The notes under the pieces: model-generated | What the model was told of the DNA's origin: nothing | Database searches by the model: none | Seen by the model: only the letters and a program-made list of their open reading frames with translations | Shown here: piece by piece, positions 37,224 to 47,975 of the stretch | Position numbering within the stretch: position 1 is the stretch's first letter | Layout of the letters: each line of letters begins with the position of its first letter | Position numbers and translations under genes: made by a program | Assembly (NCBI GenBank): GCA_018398765.1 | Contig: JAHBMJ010005857.1 | Coordinates: forward strand, 50,980-114,979 | Reading direction: 5' to 3' | Source: Chromera velia | Lineage: Eukaryota; Sar; Chromeraceae | DNA: 64,000 nt

Positions 37224-37603
37224 ACAAAATAACAGGAGCGGCTTACAGGCTGGCAGCGCACAGATCGAGAGAAAATATGAATATACAATTAAATAAAAGT
37301 ATGCTCGGCATTGCTCGGCATTCAATGAGTTGACTCAAATCAGGAAAGATGTACGCAGAACAGACGTACACAAAAGAAAGACAATTGCTAGAAGCTATAG
37401 GGTTGACAGACTCCTCTGTATGAAATAGAAGCAAAGCTATATCAATTTGTCTAGCAGCCACAGATCCCCAAATCTCTCAGTTTCCCAGCCATATATCCTG
37501 AATTCCCTTCTACATCCTTCTATACCACTCCTACATCCTCCTGTGTACCGGCCATTGGCTCAGTACCATTGCTTATGTCCAGCTTAATTTTAATATTTGC
37601 AAA

Positions 37604-40600
37604 ATGAAATCTCGTCGATTGAATGGACTCCTCCTCAAGGTTATCAGGCAGCTAAACTTAACAGCAAGACGTGTCAGAGCTTTTTTCGTTCGGAAACTGA
37701 TAAAATGTGCGGTTCTGATCACACCCTTCTTAGTTTTTGCGATGGCTGTTAAAATTTGCTTTCTCTTAGTCCTCTATGCCCTTGGAGTCTGGAGAAGCAT
37801 CACTTCCGAGCGTGAAGAGGCGGAAGAGCCCGTCCCTCCTGTCGAGATCTATGCAGTGACTTCTTTCTATGACTACGGGCTCTCAGCCGAAGAAGTGAGA
37901 ACCCACAAACAACGGTTGTCTGAATTTCTGGTCACTCTGTACCCATCTGTCAAGGTGGTTGTTTACATGACAGCGAAATACGTCGACCTGATCAGATCGG
38001 TCAGGGACGTCACAAAGATGCGGGTAGGGGAGGTATTGGAATAGGGAGCCATGTCCGAGCACAGATTAACATTTGAAAGGGGAGGTGTTGGAATGGGGAG
38101 CCATGTCCGAGCACAGATTGGCATTTAAAAGGGGAGGTGTTGGAATGGGGAGCCATGTCCGAGCACAGATTGGCATTTGAAAGGGGAGGTGTTGGAATGG
38201 GGAGCCATGTCCGAACACAGATTAGCATTTGAAAGGGGAAGTATTGGAATGGAGACTCTGAGCCATGTCCGAGCACAGATTGGTATTTGAAAGGGGAGGT
38301 GTTGGAATGGGGAGCTATGTCTAAGCACAGATTGGTATTTGAAAGGGGAGGTGTTGGAATAGGAAGCCATGTCCGAGCACAGATTGGCATTTGAAAGGGG
38401 AGGTGTTGGAATAGGAAGCCATGTCCGAGCACAGATTGGCATTTAAAAGGGGAGGTGTTGGAATGGAGAGCTATGTCCAAGTACAGATTGGTATTTGAAA
38501 GGGGAGGTGTTGGAATGGGGAGCCATGTCCGAGCACAGATTGGCATTTGAAAGGGGAGGTATTGGAATGGGGAGCCATGTCCGAGCACAGATTGGCATTT
38601 GAAAGGGGAGGTGTTGGAATGGGGAGCCATGTCCGAGCACAGATTGGCATTTGAAAGGGGAGGTGTTGGAATGGGAAGCCATGTCCGAGCACAGATTGGC
38701 ATTTGAAAGGGGAGGTGTTGGAATGGGGAGCCATGTCCGAGCACAGATTGGCATTTGAAAGGGGAGGTATTGGAATGGAGAGCCATGGCCGAGCACAGAT
38801 TGGCATTTGAAAGGGGAAGTGTTGGAATGGGGAGCCATGTCCGAGCACAGATTGGCATTTGAAAGGGGAGGTGTTGGAATGGGGAGCCATGTCCGAGCAC
38901 AGATTAGCATTTGAAAGGGGAGGTGTTGGAATGGGGAGCCATGTCCGAGCACAGATTGGCATTTGAAAGGGAAGGTATTGGAATGAGGAGCTATGTCTAA
39001 GCACAGATTAGTATTTGAAAGGGGAGGTGTTAGAATGGGGAGCCATGTCCGAGCACAGATTGGCATTTGAAAGGGGAGGTGTTGGAATGGGAAGCCATGT
39101 CCGAGCACAGATTGGCATTTGAAAGGGGAGGTGTTGGAATGGGGAGCCATGTCCGAGCACAGATTGGCGTTTGAAAGAATGGAGAAGGAGTCATGACGAA
39201 GAGAAAGGCCCGGAGACGAGAAACCAAAACCTGCCGAGGCTTATGCTGCCAGGGCGCTTATGCACGAGCGCCTCCCATTCGAGTGCAACGATTTGTTCAA
39301 TGGGTGGGATGAACATTACTGTTTTTGGATGGATTTGGAAGTTTTTGCCGAGTTCACTCTCGGCTCCAATGTCCTTAGCCTCCGAACAGTCGAACAGGTG
39401 CTTTGGCCCTGTTATCCGGTCCCCACACCGGGCGTGTGGTAATGGTACTAGAAAGCGATTTCATTCCTGCAACTGCGATTGAGTAGAACTTTGACTGCGG
39501 CCCGATACAGAATGCCATGGTATCAGGGGGGTTTTTAAGTAGGAGGGTGAGCTCTGCGTTAGGGTGGTGGGCTTCCAAGTGGTAGTCTCTGTTTGAAAGG
39601 TTCATTGAGGCTGGGTACATCGCACAGTCAGTTGACCATTATGTGAATGCCCTCGTGATAGACACCATGGAGCACATCTTCTTGTTGGAGGGCCCCTCCT
39701 ACACAACTCCAGAGTCTGTTCCGAATTCCTGGGAAGTGGCTCAGTGCGTGTGCGAACCGCTGTCTCTCGTTTATCAATACTTGAGAGACCCTGACATGTG
39801 GCTGGACGGGTGCGATCTGACGCATGCAGCCGTGAGAATAGTTGAGTTCCTAGGGTGTCATAAGAGCATGCTTCCGGGGTTAAGGGGGGACGTTGCATTC
39901 GCGTTTTTACTGACAACAGTAGACCCTGGGTACATCGAGGGCCTCCTTGTGCTTGGCAATTCGATCCATCTGAGTCTTTCTAGCACAGGGTCCCTCCCGT
40001 CGCTCCCTTCTTCCATTGCCCCACCGATGGTCTTGCTTAGCCTCATCGATCCCAAAGAGCTCTTTAGGGCAGCAGAGCTGAGGGAGGTACGATGGAGCAT
40101 ATACCATATTGCCAGATTCCCCCCCCTGGCAGGGTTCACAGAGAGTTGAAAGACCAATTTTCAAAACTTGCCCTCTGGTCTCTCACGAAATACAAATGAG
40201 TAGTTTACATAGATGTAGACACTCTGCTGTTGCGACCGCCCGTCGTCGATTTGATTGCAGTAGAGGGGAAGATTGCAGCAGTGCGTGAGTGGGCGCACTC
40301 GGGGTCGGGCTCCGAGGGCAGTTCGCAGAGCGTGACGGGGTTTCAAGAATATTTCAATACAGGGGTCTTTTCAATCCCACCAAGTGAGAGGGAATTTTTG
40401 AGATTGAATTATCTCCGTTGGTCATTCCGTGACTACGATTTATCAATGGGTGAGCAGAAGATGCTCAATGCAATTTACAGAGACAAAGAGAGGGGGTGGG
40501 AGGAGCTGGACTTCAGAAGCAATGGAGATATAGAGATGTTCGTGTATGACCATGAGGAGTAAAAAAGAAGATGGCCGAGTTTGCAAGTCATTCATTTTAC

Positions 40601-40739
40601 ACTTGAAAAACCCTTTGCTTCCTCTTTTGCAGCACGAATGCCAGTGGTTGCAGCCGGTCATTGTCACAACACAGATTTGTTCAAACTCTGGGACTCCTTT
40701 CGCTATGGCGAGACACCAACGTGGCTAGACGGCACGTGA
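37604..40739 (+). pseudogene. Decayed type II membrane protein: HtrL/YibB-like domain fused to GT8 glycosyltransferase
   Basis: Exon 1 (ATG 37604 to about 38023, donor CGG|GTAGGG) encodes a short tail, one transmembrane segment (about residues 36-64) and the start of a YibB-like domain (AVTSFYDYG). After an intron filled by a minisatellite, coding resumes near 39200: LPFECNDLF, FWMDLEVFAEF, VVMVLESDFIP, NAMVSGGFL, then VDHYVNALVID, all matching the HtrL/YibB pattern as I remember it. Without a break the frame enters GT8: FAFLLTTVDPGYIEGLLVLGNS, then VVYIDVDTLLLRP (DxD), YFNTGVFSIPPS and VIHFTLEKPF, ending TGA 40737. Decay: frameshifts near 39420 and in a C run near 40110-40130; in-frame TAG 39484, TAG 39583, TGA 40197, TAA 40560. 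Both halves predict glycan transfer in the secretory pathway. Family calls rest on motifs only. Confidence 0.8.
38027..39178 (+). repeat. 52-bp minisatellite, about 22 copies
   Basis: Tandem 52-base units with key text AGCCATGTCCGAGCACAG, ATTGGCATTTGAAAGG and GGAGGTGTTGGAAT. One unit near 38250 has four extra bases. Units differ by a few substitutions. The array fills the intron of the YibB/GT8 gene, and each unit contains a CACAG acceptor-like site. Because 52 is not a multiple of 3 and the minus strand lacks stops, long open frames cross it in all minus frames; they are not genes. Confidence 0.95.
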
Positions 40740-41822
40740 AAACAAAATCAAAAAATTAACAGTAAGAAAAAACTGAAAGAAAGGGCCTCTTTGCCTGTTT
40801 TGGTTTCTACATTTCATAATTCATGCGTCTAGACCTTTCTGTGTGGTAATTTCTGTTAATGTACGTTCGATCCCTCTGGCTATGACTCAGCCTGTGAGTC
40901 TGCGACTATGATGCGCCATCGTTAACCAAATCCAGAGTTAGTTTGATGTTTTTAACCTTAAGCAAGGACTCGAATATCCAAATTTCCTAGCAAATTTCTA
41001 AACGTTTACAATTTTTTTGAAAATAATATATAGAATAACTTTTCATAAAGCCTAAAAACGTCTAGGGGTATCACAGCAAAAAAAAAAAATTAAAGCCAAT
41101 TCTGGTTTACTTTTTTTTTTTACCGATGATGACATATCATGATATTAAGCGACAAACAACTGTTGTTCACGTGTTGCATACTAACTGTTGTTTGGGTGTT
41201 GCACAACTGTTGCTTAGCTGTTGCAAGGAAAAAAAAAGAAAAAAATAATTAAAACCAATTCTGGTTTAGTTTTTTTTTTATTTCTTTTTATTGTGATCTA
41301 GGTTGTGATACGCCTACTACTACTCTAGAAAAACGTAGTCAACATATTTAGTTTAGCATACTGATGATGCGGTGACTTAACCCGTCAGTTATCGTGTCCC
41401 AATGACAAATACCAGTTTAGCTTAGACTAGCATAGACTCCTGCACTTCATAAATAAATTTTCAATAAAACAAAAGTTTTTATTTTTTTTTAATTTATCAA
41501 CAAAAAAACATATAGTTTTCAATGTATTTTATACTTTGTGCAAGTTACGGTACAACACTCTTGTAACACTAAGACTTTGAATAACAATAACAATTATATA
41601 GGGGTCTAGATACAAGGGGGGGGTGGCGTAGTATATAGAGACGTGCCGAGGGGCTATGCCTTAAGAGCGTTGTATATAAAGGCGTTTTGCCTAAGAGGCA
41701 ACCCCCCTAGGGTGTTGTGTTGTATATATAAGGTCTTAGACAGGCTACACCTCTTCATTATCCTTCATTGACAAAAAATTGAGCTAAACTCACGAATATG
41801 TATCAGCCTATACCCTTTAATA
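40740..41822. other. AT-rich spacer with paired palindromic repeat
   Basis: No gene. Two copies (41078-41122 and 41228-41280) share an A run, then CCAATTCTGGTTTA, then a T run. Each can fold on AAACCAATTCTGGTTT. Between them are ACTGTTGTT-type short repeats. Confidence 0.65.
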
Positions 41823-44800
41823 TGAATGAATGAATGAAGTTGGCTTTGCTAGAGTGGAGCCATGCTCCCAGCAGCCCATGTTCATGCAAGAGATCGTCAA
41901 TCACTCAACTCTAAAGATAAGGCTAAGCGCGAGATCCCCTGAAGTGCTCGCTTGGTGAGCTTACGAGCAGCATGCGCGTTGGAGATGGCAATATAAGACT
42001 CAAACAGAAGAAGAAAAGGTCGCGTTCACACAGAGACAGGCGTGCATAGTGAGTAACAAAGATCGCAAACGGCTCTGTATGCTTCATACGGATCGACTTG
42101 TAAAGCCAAAAGCAGCATCTTCCTCGCTTCTGTTTCGACTGCCTCCAATCCCTCAATTCCTTCTCTCTGAATCCTTTGCTTCACTTTCTTTCCCTCTACC
42201 ACTTTGTTTAGTTTATTTCTTGCTTCTACCCAATTGGAGTATACTGAAAGCTGGTGCCAGAGATCATCAATTTTTCTTCCATTTGAACAACCCTCTGCCA
42301 GACAAAACACCTCTCCCGGAGAGTTGGCCCCCCCCGTCAGACCCTTCCGATTTAGTGTCAATGCCCTTAGGAGTGGCTCAAATCTTCTCACATAAGGCAC
42401 TTCTCGGCAGACAGGACATCCGTACCTTGGGGCCATTCTTTGAAGACAAAAAAAATAGAGAAGAACGTAAAAAAGACAGAAGAGCTCTCTGTAGTCCTGA
42501 TAAAGAGGCAGACAGGGGGAAGTTGCCCCTTTCTTCCCTGTCTCCCCTTTTCATGCATTCCATTCCCCAGGCATCCTTAATTTTGGCAGAAACAAACAAA
42601 TTCCCCTTCGGGGCCCGTCTTTCTGAGCTCCAGACAGGGAGAGACGTCAAAAAGTCAAGGCCTGCCCATCTGAACAGACCATTGACGGCTCGTCTTTGCT
42701 TCTGCCCCGCTGGTCCCTTCCATGAATTCAAAAGAGCCTGAGAAATATGGAGATGCGAACGGCTAAGTGCAATCCAGAATGAAGCAAAACGAGCACACAA
42801 GAGCGCGCGAGCAGACATTAAATTAACAGACAAAAGAGAGAGTACACGCAAACTCCTGACCGGAAGTCGGGCCGCCCATCAAACAAACCGGAGCCGTAAG
42901 TTATCAATCGCCTCCCAGTCTCCCTGTTTTATCGGAAAGCACTCTAGGCTATAGAGTACCACTGGCTCCCAGCACGCCTTCAGCAACTGCATCTTTCCCC
43001 CGAGAGGCAACCCAGACAGACTCGCAGCCAGACCAATCACCGCCCCCATTGCACGCTCTGCACTGCGTAGGCGTGCTTCAATCGACCGAGTCAAATCCCC
43101 TCCCTCAAACAGAAGGCAACCCAAATATTTGTACTGATCACACCAGTCTACTTCCTTCCCTTGGTACAAAATCATGCCGTTACGGTCCTCGCAGTATTCA
43201 CAAAGGCGCAGGACCTTGGTTTTCTTCAGATTGACATTCAACCCCCACTTTCCGCAATACCTTAGAGGTTGAATTTTGCTTGGAGGTCGGCTGCTGAGTG
43301 TGCAAACAAGACAAGATCATCAGCGTAGCCTATACTTCCCAAACTGGCTCCAGCAAGGTGAACCCCCTCCGCTTCTTTTCCATCTCCCCGTTTTCCTTTC
43401 TGAATCTCATCATGCAGGTCATTAATGAATAATAGAAAAAGCGATGGGGACAACGTATCACCTTGCTTAACCCCTGCCCCCTCCAGGAATAGAGCCGAGT
43501 CCCCATCGACTCTCGCTTTCATGCCTCTATACATTGATGCAATCATCAACAGATCTCTCTTCTTTATTCCCTCAGCCTGCAGCTTTGCTAGAAGCTTCAG
43601 TCGAGGGATGGAGTCAAACGCCTTTGAGAAGTCGACAAATCCGCCCAGGAGCCCCTTCTTGCCTCTTCTGCATTCTTGTACCAAGCCTACCACTGCTCCA
43701 ATCCCCTCTCTTGTGCCTACCCCTTTCCTAAACCCGATCTGTCTGTCATCAAAACGAGCTTGCTGACGGATTCTATCATCCATAAGGAGACCAAAGAGCT
43801 TTGCAAGGGGGTTAACGATATGGACTAGACGCCAGTCATTCGGCTGTGGCGAAGGGGGACCTTTCGGGACGGGTACGATTCTCAACAAATTCCAGTTATC
43901 AGGCCAACATGCATATGCATGCATTAAATTAAAGAAAACAAACAAAAGGAAGCGAGAGATGGGAGAATGACAAAAGCAAAGGTCGAGTTGTTGAGAAGAG
44001 ATGCCATCGAGCCCTGCCGCTTTCTTTCTATCCATTTCTTTCAGACGATTAGTCACCTGCTTATACGAGAAAATGAATTGCTTCGGGGGCTCTGGCTCCG
44101 GATCAGGCTCTGGCAATTCTTCGCCCTCCCCAAAAACCCGTGCCCAATGGTTTGAGAAGTCTCTTGCTCCTGGTCTCAGACCGTCTTTCGACAACTTTCT
44201 CCTTTCTTTCCAAAGGAAGAGGGGGTCATTAAGCAAATGTGTCTTCGCTTTTTCAGTTTCCGCTCTCTCAAATCTCTTCCTTTTCTGCCGGAAGATCTCT
44301 CTCCTTTTCTTCAAGATGTCTTCCACCCTTTCCTGCTTTAATTCTCTCTCCACCCTACTTGCACAGTCCTCAACTTCTTTTCTTACTTTCTTCAGGCATT
44401 CCTGCAGCTTTTTACATTCCTCATCCCACCACTCTTCCTTCTCTCTAAACAACGTTTTGAAGGTAGGAGGCTGTTGCTTCTCTGTTGCTTTCGCTATTAC
44501 TTCCTTCACCGGCCCAACCAAAACCCGACACCAGGCTGTGGCCAAGGCTTTCACCTGGTCTTTCTTATCTTGAGGGCTCACTGGGGAGGAGGTCAAAGAA
44601 GAGGGCAAAAAGGCTGTTGAGGAGGGTGGGGAGGAAGACACAGGAGGAGGTGGGGGAAGGGGAGGCTCTTCGAATGGTTCAACTTCTCTATGATGCTCCC
44701 AGAGTCCCTGCCATGTCTCTCCTACCAGCTCTCTTGCTGCTGCCGCTATTGGCAGCAAATCCTCATCTTTCACCGCTGCCTTTCTGATGGATCTGTAAAG

Positions 44801-45604
44801 CGGGGGGCACTGCTGCAGGGATGGGGCATCCGTCCGCTTTCCCGCAGCCACAAGCGAAGAAGAGAGGAGAGAAAAACAGATAGATGCATGGTCATGATCG
44901 GAGCCAATCGGTCCATCGAAAGCGATTTCCCAGTCCGTGCAAGAGGAGAGAAGGAAAGGGTTAACCAATGCATAATCGACAACGGATGCCTCTTTTTTCG
45001 TGTTCTTTGATTTACAGGTACAAGCACCCGAAAAGTGGAAGTCTTTGCCCCCACACTTCCCTTGCAGACCATTCAGGATGAGTAGGTTGCTTTCACCGCA
45101 AAGACGCACCAATTCACGGCCCATGGGGTCGACTGACTGCTTGCATTCTGAATGCCGGATGAAAGAGGGAGCCAACTCGTCAGAGCCGGTAGATTCGTCC
45201 TGTTTGAACAGTTGCTCACGATTCCATTCGAGACCTTCTGGACAGAGCGATGCTGTGTGAGAGTTGAGGTATATCAAAATCTAGTTGTTAGATCAAAATC
45301 AAACATGATTCATTCATTCTTGTCTATTGTAAAAGAAGATAGAAGAAGTAGAAAGAAGATCACTGTCGGCATATATATCTGAATGAAACAGTCAATGAAA
45401 CAGCTTTTAAACGCTTGTCCATTGCCGTGGAAAGCGCTTTCCCAACGCCCATCTACAACGTACTACGCCCCTACAGGGGCATTGTATATAGCCGTCGGCC
45501 GGAGGCCAACGCCCTCCCCCCGAGGCGTTATATAGACGCAAAGCCGACAATACCCCTTCATAGGGTGTTGTGATAGCAATTCTAGACCCCTATACAATTA
45601 TTTG
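41590..45604. repeat. Inverted-repeat flanks around the LINE region
   Basis: AATTATATAGGGGTCTAGA at 41593-41611 is nearly the reverse complement of TCTAGACCCCTATACAATT near 45580-45599. Both flanks also carry TAGGGTGTTGTG in direct orientation (about 41709 and 45560) and GTATATA/GCGTT blocks. They look like two copies of one dispersed repeat, not certain termini of a single element. Confidence 0.45.
41823..45277 (-). mobile_element. 5'-truncated LINE (APE-type endonuclease, RT, C-terminal zinc motif)
   Basis: A non-LTR retrotransposon reads on the minus strand. The long frame 45277-43262 (671 residues) starts inside the apurinic-type endonuclease domain (DYALVN, then GSDHDHASIC with the SDH motif near residue 127). 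The reverse transcriptase follows: KKAAGLDGISSQQ, ILRIVPVPKGPP, QIGFRKGVGT, FSKAFDSIPR, GVKQGDTLSPSLFL and the catalytic YADD at 651-654. A one-base loss near 43262 shifts to LNVNLKKTKVL (43241-42879). A further in-frame TGA and a frameshift lead to the C-terminal part with CPVC and CLAEGC (42436-42026). The start of the endonuclease and any ORF1 are missing. GAAT repeats at 41823-41838 (TTCA on the element strand) look like a microsatellite 3' tail. Inactive copy. Confidence 0.93.
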
Positions 45605-46390
45605 CCTATGGACTCCAAAGTATCCTCCGAAGTACTCCAAAGTAGTATTAAGTGTCATAATACTAGTACCCTTGAATGTCATAGTGGCTTTCCGGGGCCT
45701 ACTGGGGCTATTAGGGGCCATGCATAGTGGTTTTAACATTTTTCTGAGCTAACTTGGAACATATTGGAGCGGAGCTTTCCATATAGCCTATCAAAGCCTT
45801 TTTTTTGCATAACCAAATTAAGCTGGTATGCTGGGACTAGCTGGGGCATACTGGGACGTGCTATGCCTATACGAACCCTAAAGAACATAATCCACTCAAA
45901 AAGTTTAACGAAAAAATGATCTAATTAGATCTAATTTAATCATCCAAATTAATCCAAATTAAGCTGTATGACCTGGTCCAGGAAGGCGTACTAACTGAGG
46001 GACACTTACAAAATATTATACAGATATACGCAACCTCCCTGAACCTAAGTATCACTTAAAAAAATATAATCTGAGACTCAAGATGATCTTTATCTGCGGC
46101 ATCGTTTTTCGAAAGACCGTCCACGCCTGCGGCGTAGATGGTCAAGACACCATCCAGATATGCGGCTTTAGCTTTTAAAACACCATAAATGATCCGCGCC
46201 TGTGGTGCGGACTTTCAAGCTTATCCAAAAATATGGCTTAAACTTTTAAGTGGTAGTTAGGTTCAGGGAGGTCATGCACGCATTGTAGAGACAGAAGGAG
46301 GGAAAAGCAGGAGCCTGGCTAAACGTACTCCCGAGAGAGAAAGACGATCTCTGTGTCTTTCGAGAGGAGTTTTGGGATGGCATGGCATTG
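45278..46390. other. AT-rich spacer
   Basis: No gene. It contains the right flank repeat near 45440-45604 and the MITE-like element at 46034-46271. Confidence 0.6.
46034..46271. mobile_element. MITE-like element with 28-bp terminal inverted repeats
   Basis: CCTCCCTGAACCTAAGTATC (continuing ACTTAAAA) at 46034-46061 is matched, with about two mismatches, by its reverse complement at 46244-46271. The 238-base element encodes nothing. No target-site duplication is obvious. Confidence 0.7.
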
Positions 46391-46394
46391 CGGA

Positions 46395-46955
46395 CAGGGA
46401 CGGGGGTGAGTGACCCACCCTATAGGACCCACCAGAGAAATGTGATAGGTGTGGGGAAGAGTGGAGTATCAAACATACAGAGCAATGCACGATAGGGGAG
46501 GTTGGTGTATATATGATATAACGAGCTTGGAGAAGAAGTGGGGGAGCTGTTAAAAGAGGCAGGGCACAAAGTTGAGTTTCTTCCTAAAGTGAGAGAGGCC
46601 AGCGTCGGAGAAGATGGAGAAGTTACACACTGTGTTGGAAGGGTTGGAAGGGGACCTTGATGGCAGATCACTCTTTACAAAAGGATGAGACACAGTGATG
46701 GATGTCCGATATCAGGATGTTTGATCATGATGCGCAATCATATCTGCATCAAAACATTTATACCACCCTTGCACAATATGAAACAGAGAAGAGGAGGACA
46801 TACGAGAAGCCGTGTAAAGAGATAATGCGATACTTCGTACCGCTTGTGATTTCGTTCGACGGCATGTTGGCTCCAGCGTTTCAAGCCGTGATACAGAGAA
46901 TTGTATGGGGGTTAGTAAACAAATATAAGCAAAAACGGCTGCACACCAAGTAAGA
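46395..46955 (+). pseudogene. Worn retroelement 3' coding remnant
   Basis: Broken frames on + read CDRCGEEWSIKHTEQC, a zinc-knuckle-like cluster. Further on (46702-46953) they read SDIRMFDHDAQS, then EKRRTYEKPCKEIMRYFVPL and VISFDGMLAPAFQAVIQRI. This order resembles the C-terminal region after the RT domain in many protist LINEs (Cys cluster, then a K/R-Y...FVPLV block). Several stops and frameshifts interrupt it. No RT core is present. Assignment is by pattern only. Confidence 0.4.
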
Positions 46956-47975
46956 TTGTAGGAGCAGTAAAAGTAAAGTTGCATATCACAGCTATTAGGG
47001 GGGTGTCAGTATATATCAGGAGAGCAAGAGGAAATTTCTCAGGAAAACGTTGTACAGCAAAGAGGGGGGCGATGTCGTTTGAAATAGCGGGGGGCTTGGC
47101 GGCTGTTTAAGCGCTAGAGGAGGACGGCGACTGGGCTTTATTGAAGAAGTGATTAAATCAAACTAGTTCAAAAATGTGAAGTCGATCATTATGCATATAT
47201 GTAAACTATAATTCAAAATGTTATTCTAAAAAAAAAATAATGATAAAGAGTTGAGGTGGCAGGATGCTACAGCGCGCATATATGTCGATCAACGACTTAT
47301 TTGGACGATCATGCCTGAATCCCGGATAAAAAAATCTGACGTACGCAGATGTATGACATTGCATATCCCATAATATGATGATTGAGGTCCCGTAATATCC
47401 GGAAAGAGTTAGAAAGAGAGCTGAGAGGGCATGCACTTGTCTTATCTTATCTCAGGCTCTCAGCAGACTTAACATAACGTAAAAACAAATTGATGATCGA
47501 GGTTTTTGTAATGTAAATGGGGTCAATTTTGATCGCTTTCCGGGCTGGCCCAACAAATTCCGGGCCATTTGCACGGAGTGTATGCATGCATGCATCGTGT
47601 GCATGCATCCATGGGCTCTGAATGGGATCGAGAGTTTGGCAAGTGCCCCCCGCTTCGCTTTCCCGCCGGGGCCATAGTTGTTTTTAAGTGCATCTCGCGA
47701 CGATCGAGCGAACTTCTCAAGCTAGCGGCTCTGGTAGCCGTAAGATACAAAAGGGGACGGACGTACACGTATGGTTATACTACTTTGTACACCGCGCATC
47801 ACCACAAACTGCCCCAAAAGGAATCGGTCCCCGTAGGTTTGATCCAAGTCGACAAAGGGAGTTTTTCTCATCGACTCATATGCGCGCGTTGCTTTCGTCT
47901 CTTTAAAGGAGCAATACTTCCCGGAGAGGCGCTAAATACTTTGAGGGAGAGCTGCCCGTCGCATGTCTGACGTGA
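46956..47975. other. Upstream region of the 975-residue gene
   Basis: AT-rich to about 47550, then GC-rich to the ATG at 47976. It contains TGCATGCATGCAT at 47583 and two CGCTTTCC motifs (47535, 47656) like those in the hairpins at 13.3 and 24.7 kb. It probably includes the promoter and 5' UTR, but no start site is defined. Confidence 0.45.

Larger units (their letters stand above)
35989..37603. other. AT-rich spacer with several fold-back sequences
   Basis: Upstream of the YibB/GT8 gene, composition turns AT-rich from about 36430. No gene is supported. It contains three separate inverted repeats, listed below. The last few hundred bases before 37604 may include that gene's promoter, but I see no clear element. 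Confidence 0.6.

Noticed and set aside
38010-39227. Long minus-strand frames (up to 296 residues) with PFQHLPFQMPICARTW repeats
   Set aside because: They are a by-product of the 52-bp minisatellite, which lacks stops on the minus strand in every frame. The flanking plus-strand coding sequence explains the locus.
39484-40562. Stop-codon reassignment as an explanation for in-frame TAG, TGA and TAA
   Set aside because: The intact genes here end in TGA (ferlin, 25024 gene, 27313 gene) and TAA (975-residue gene), and the same locus also has frameshifts, so decay is simpler.
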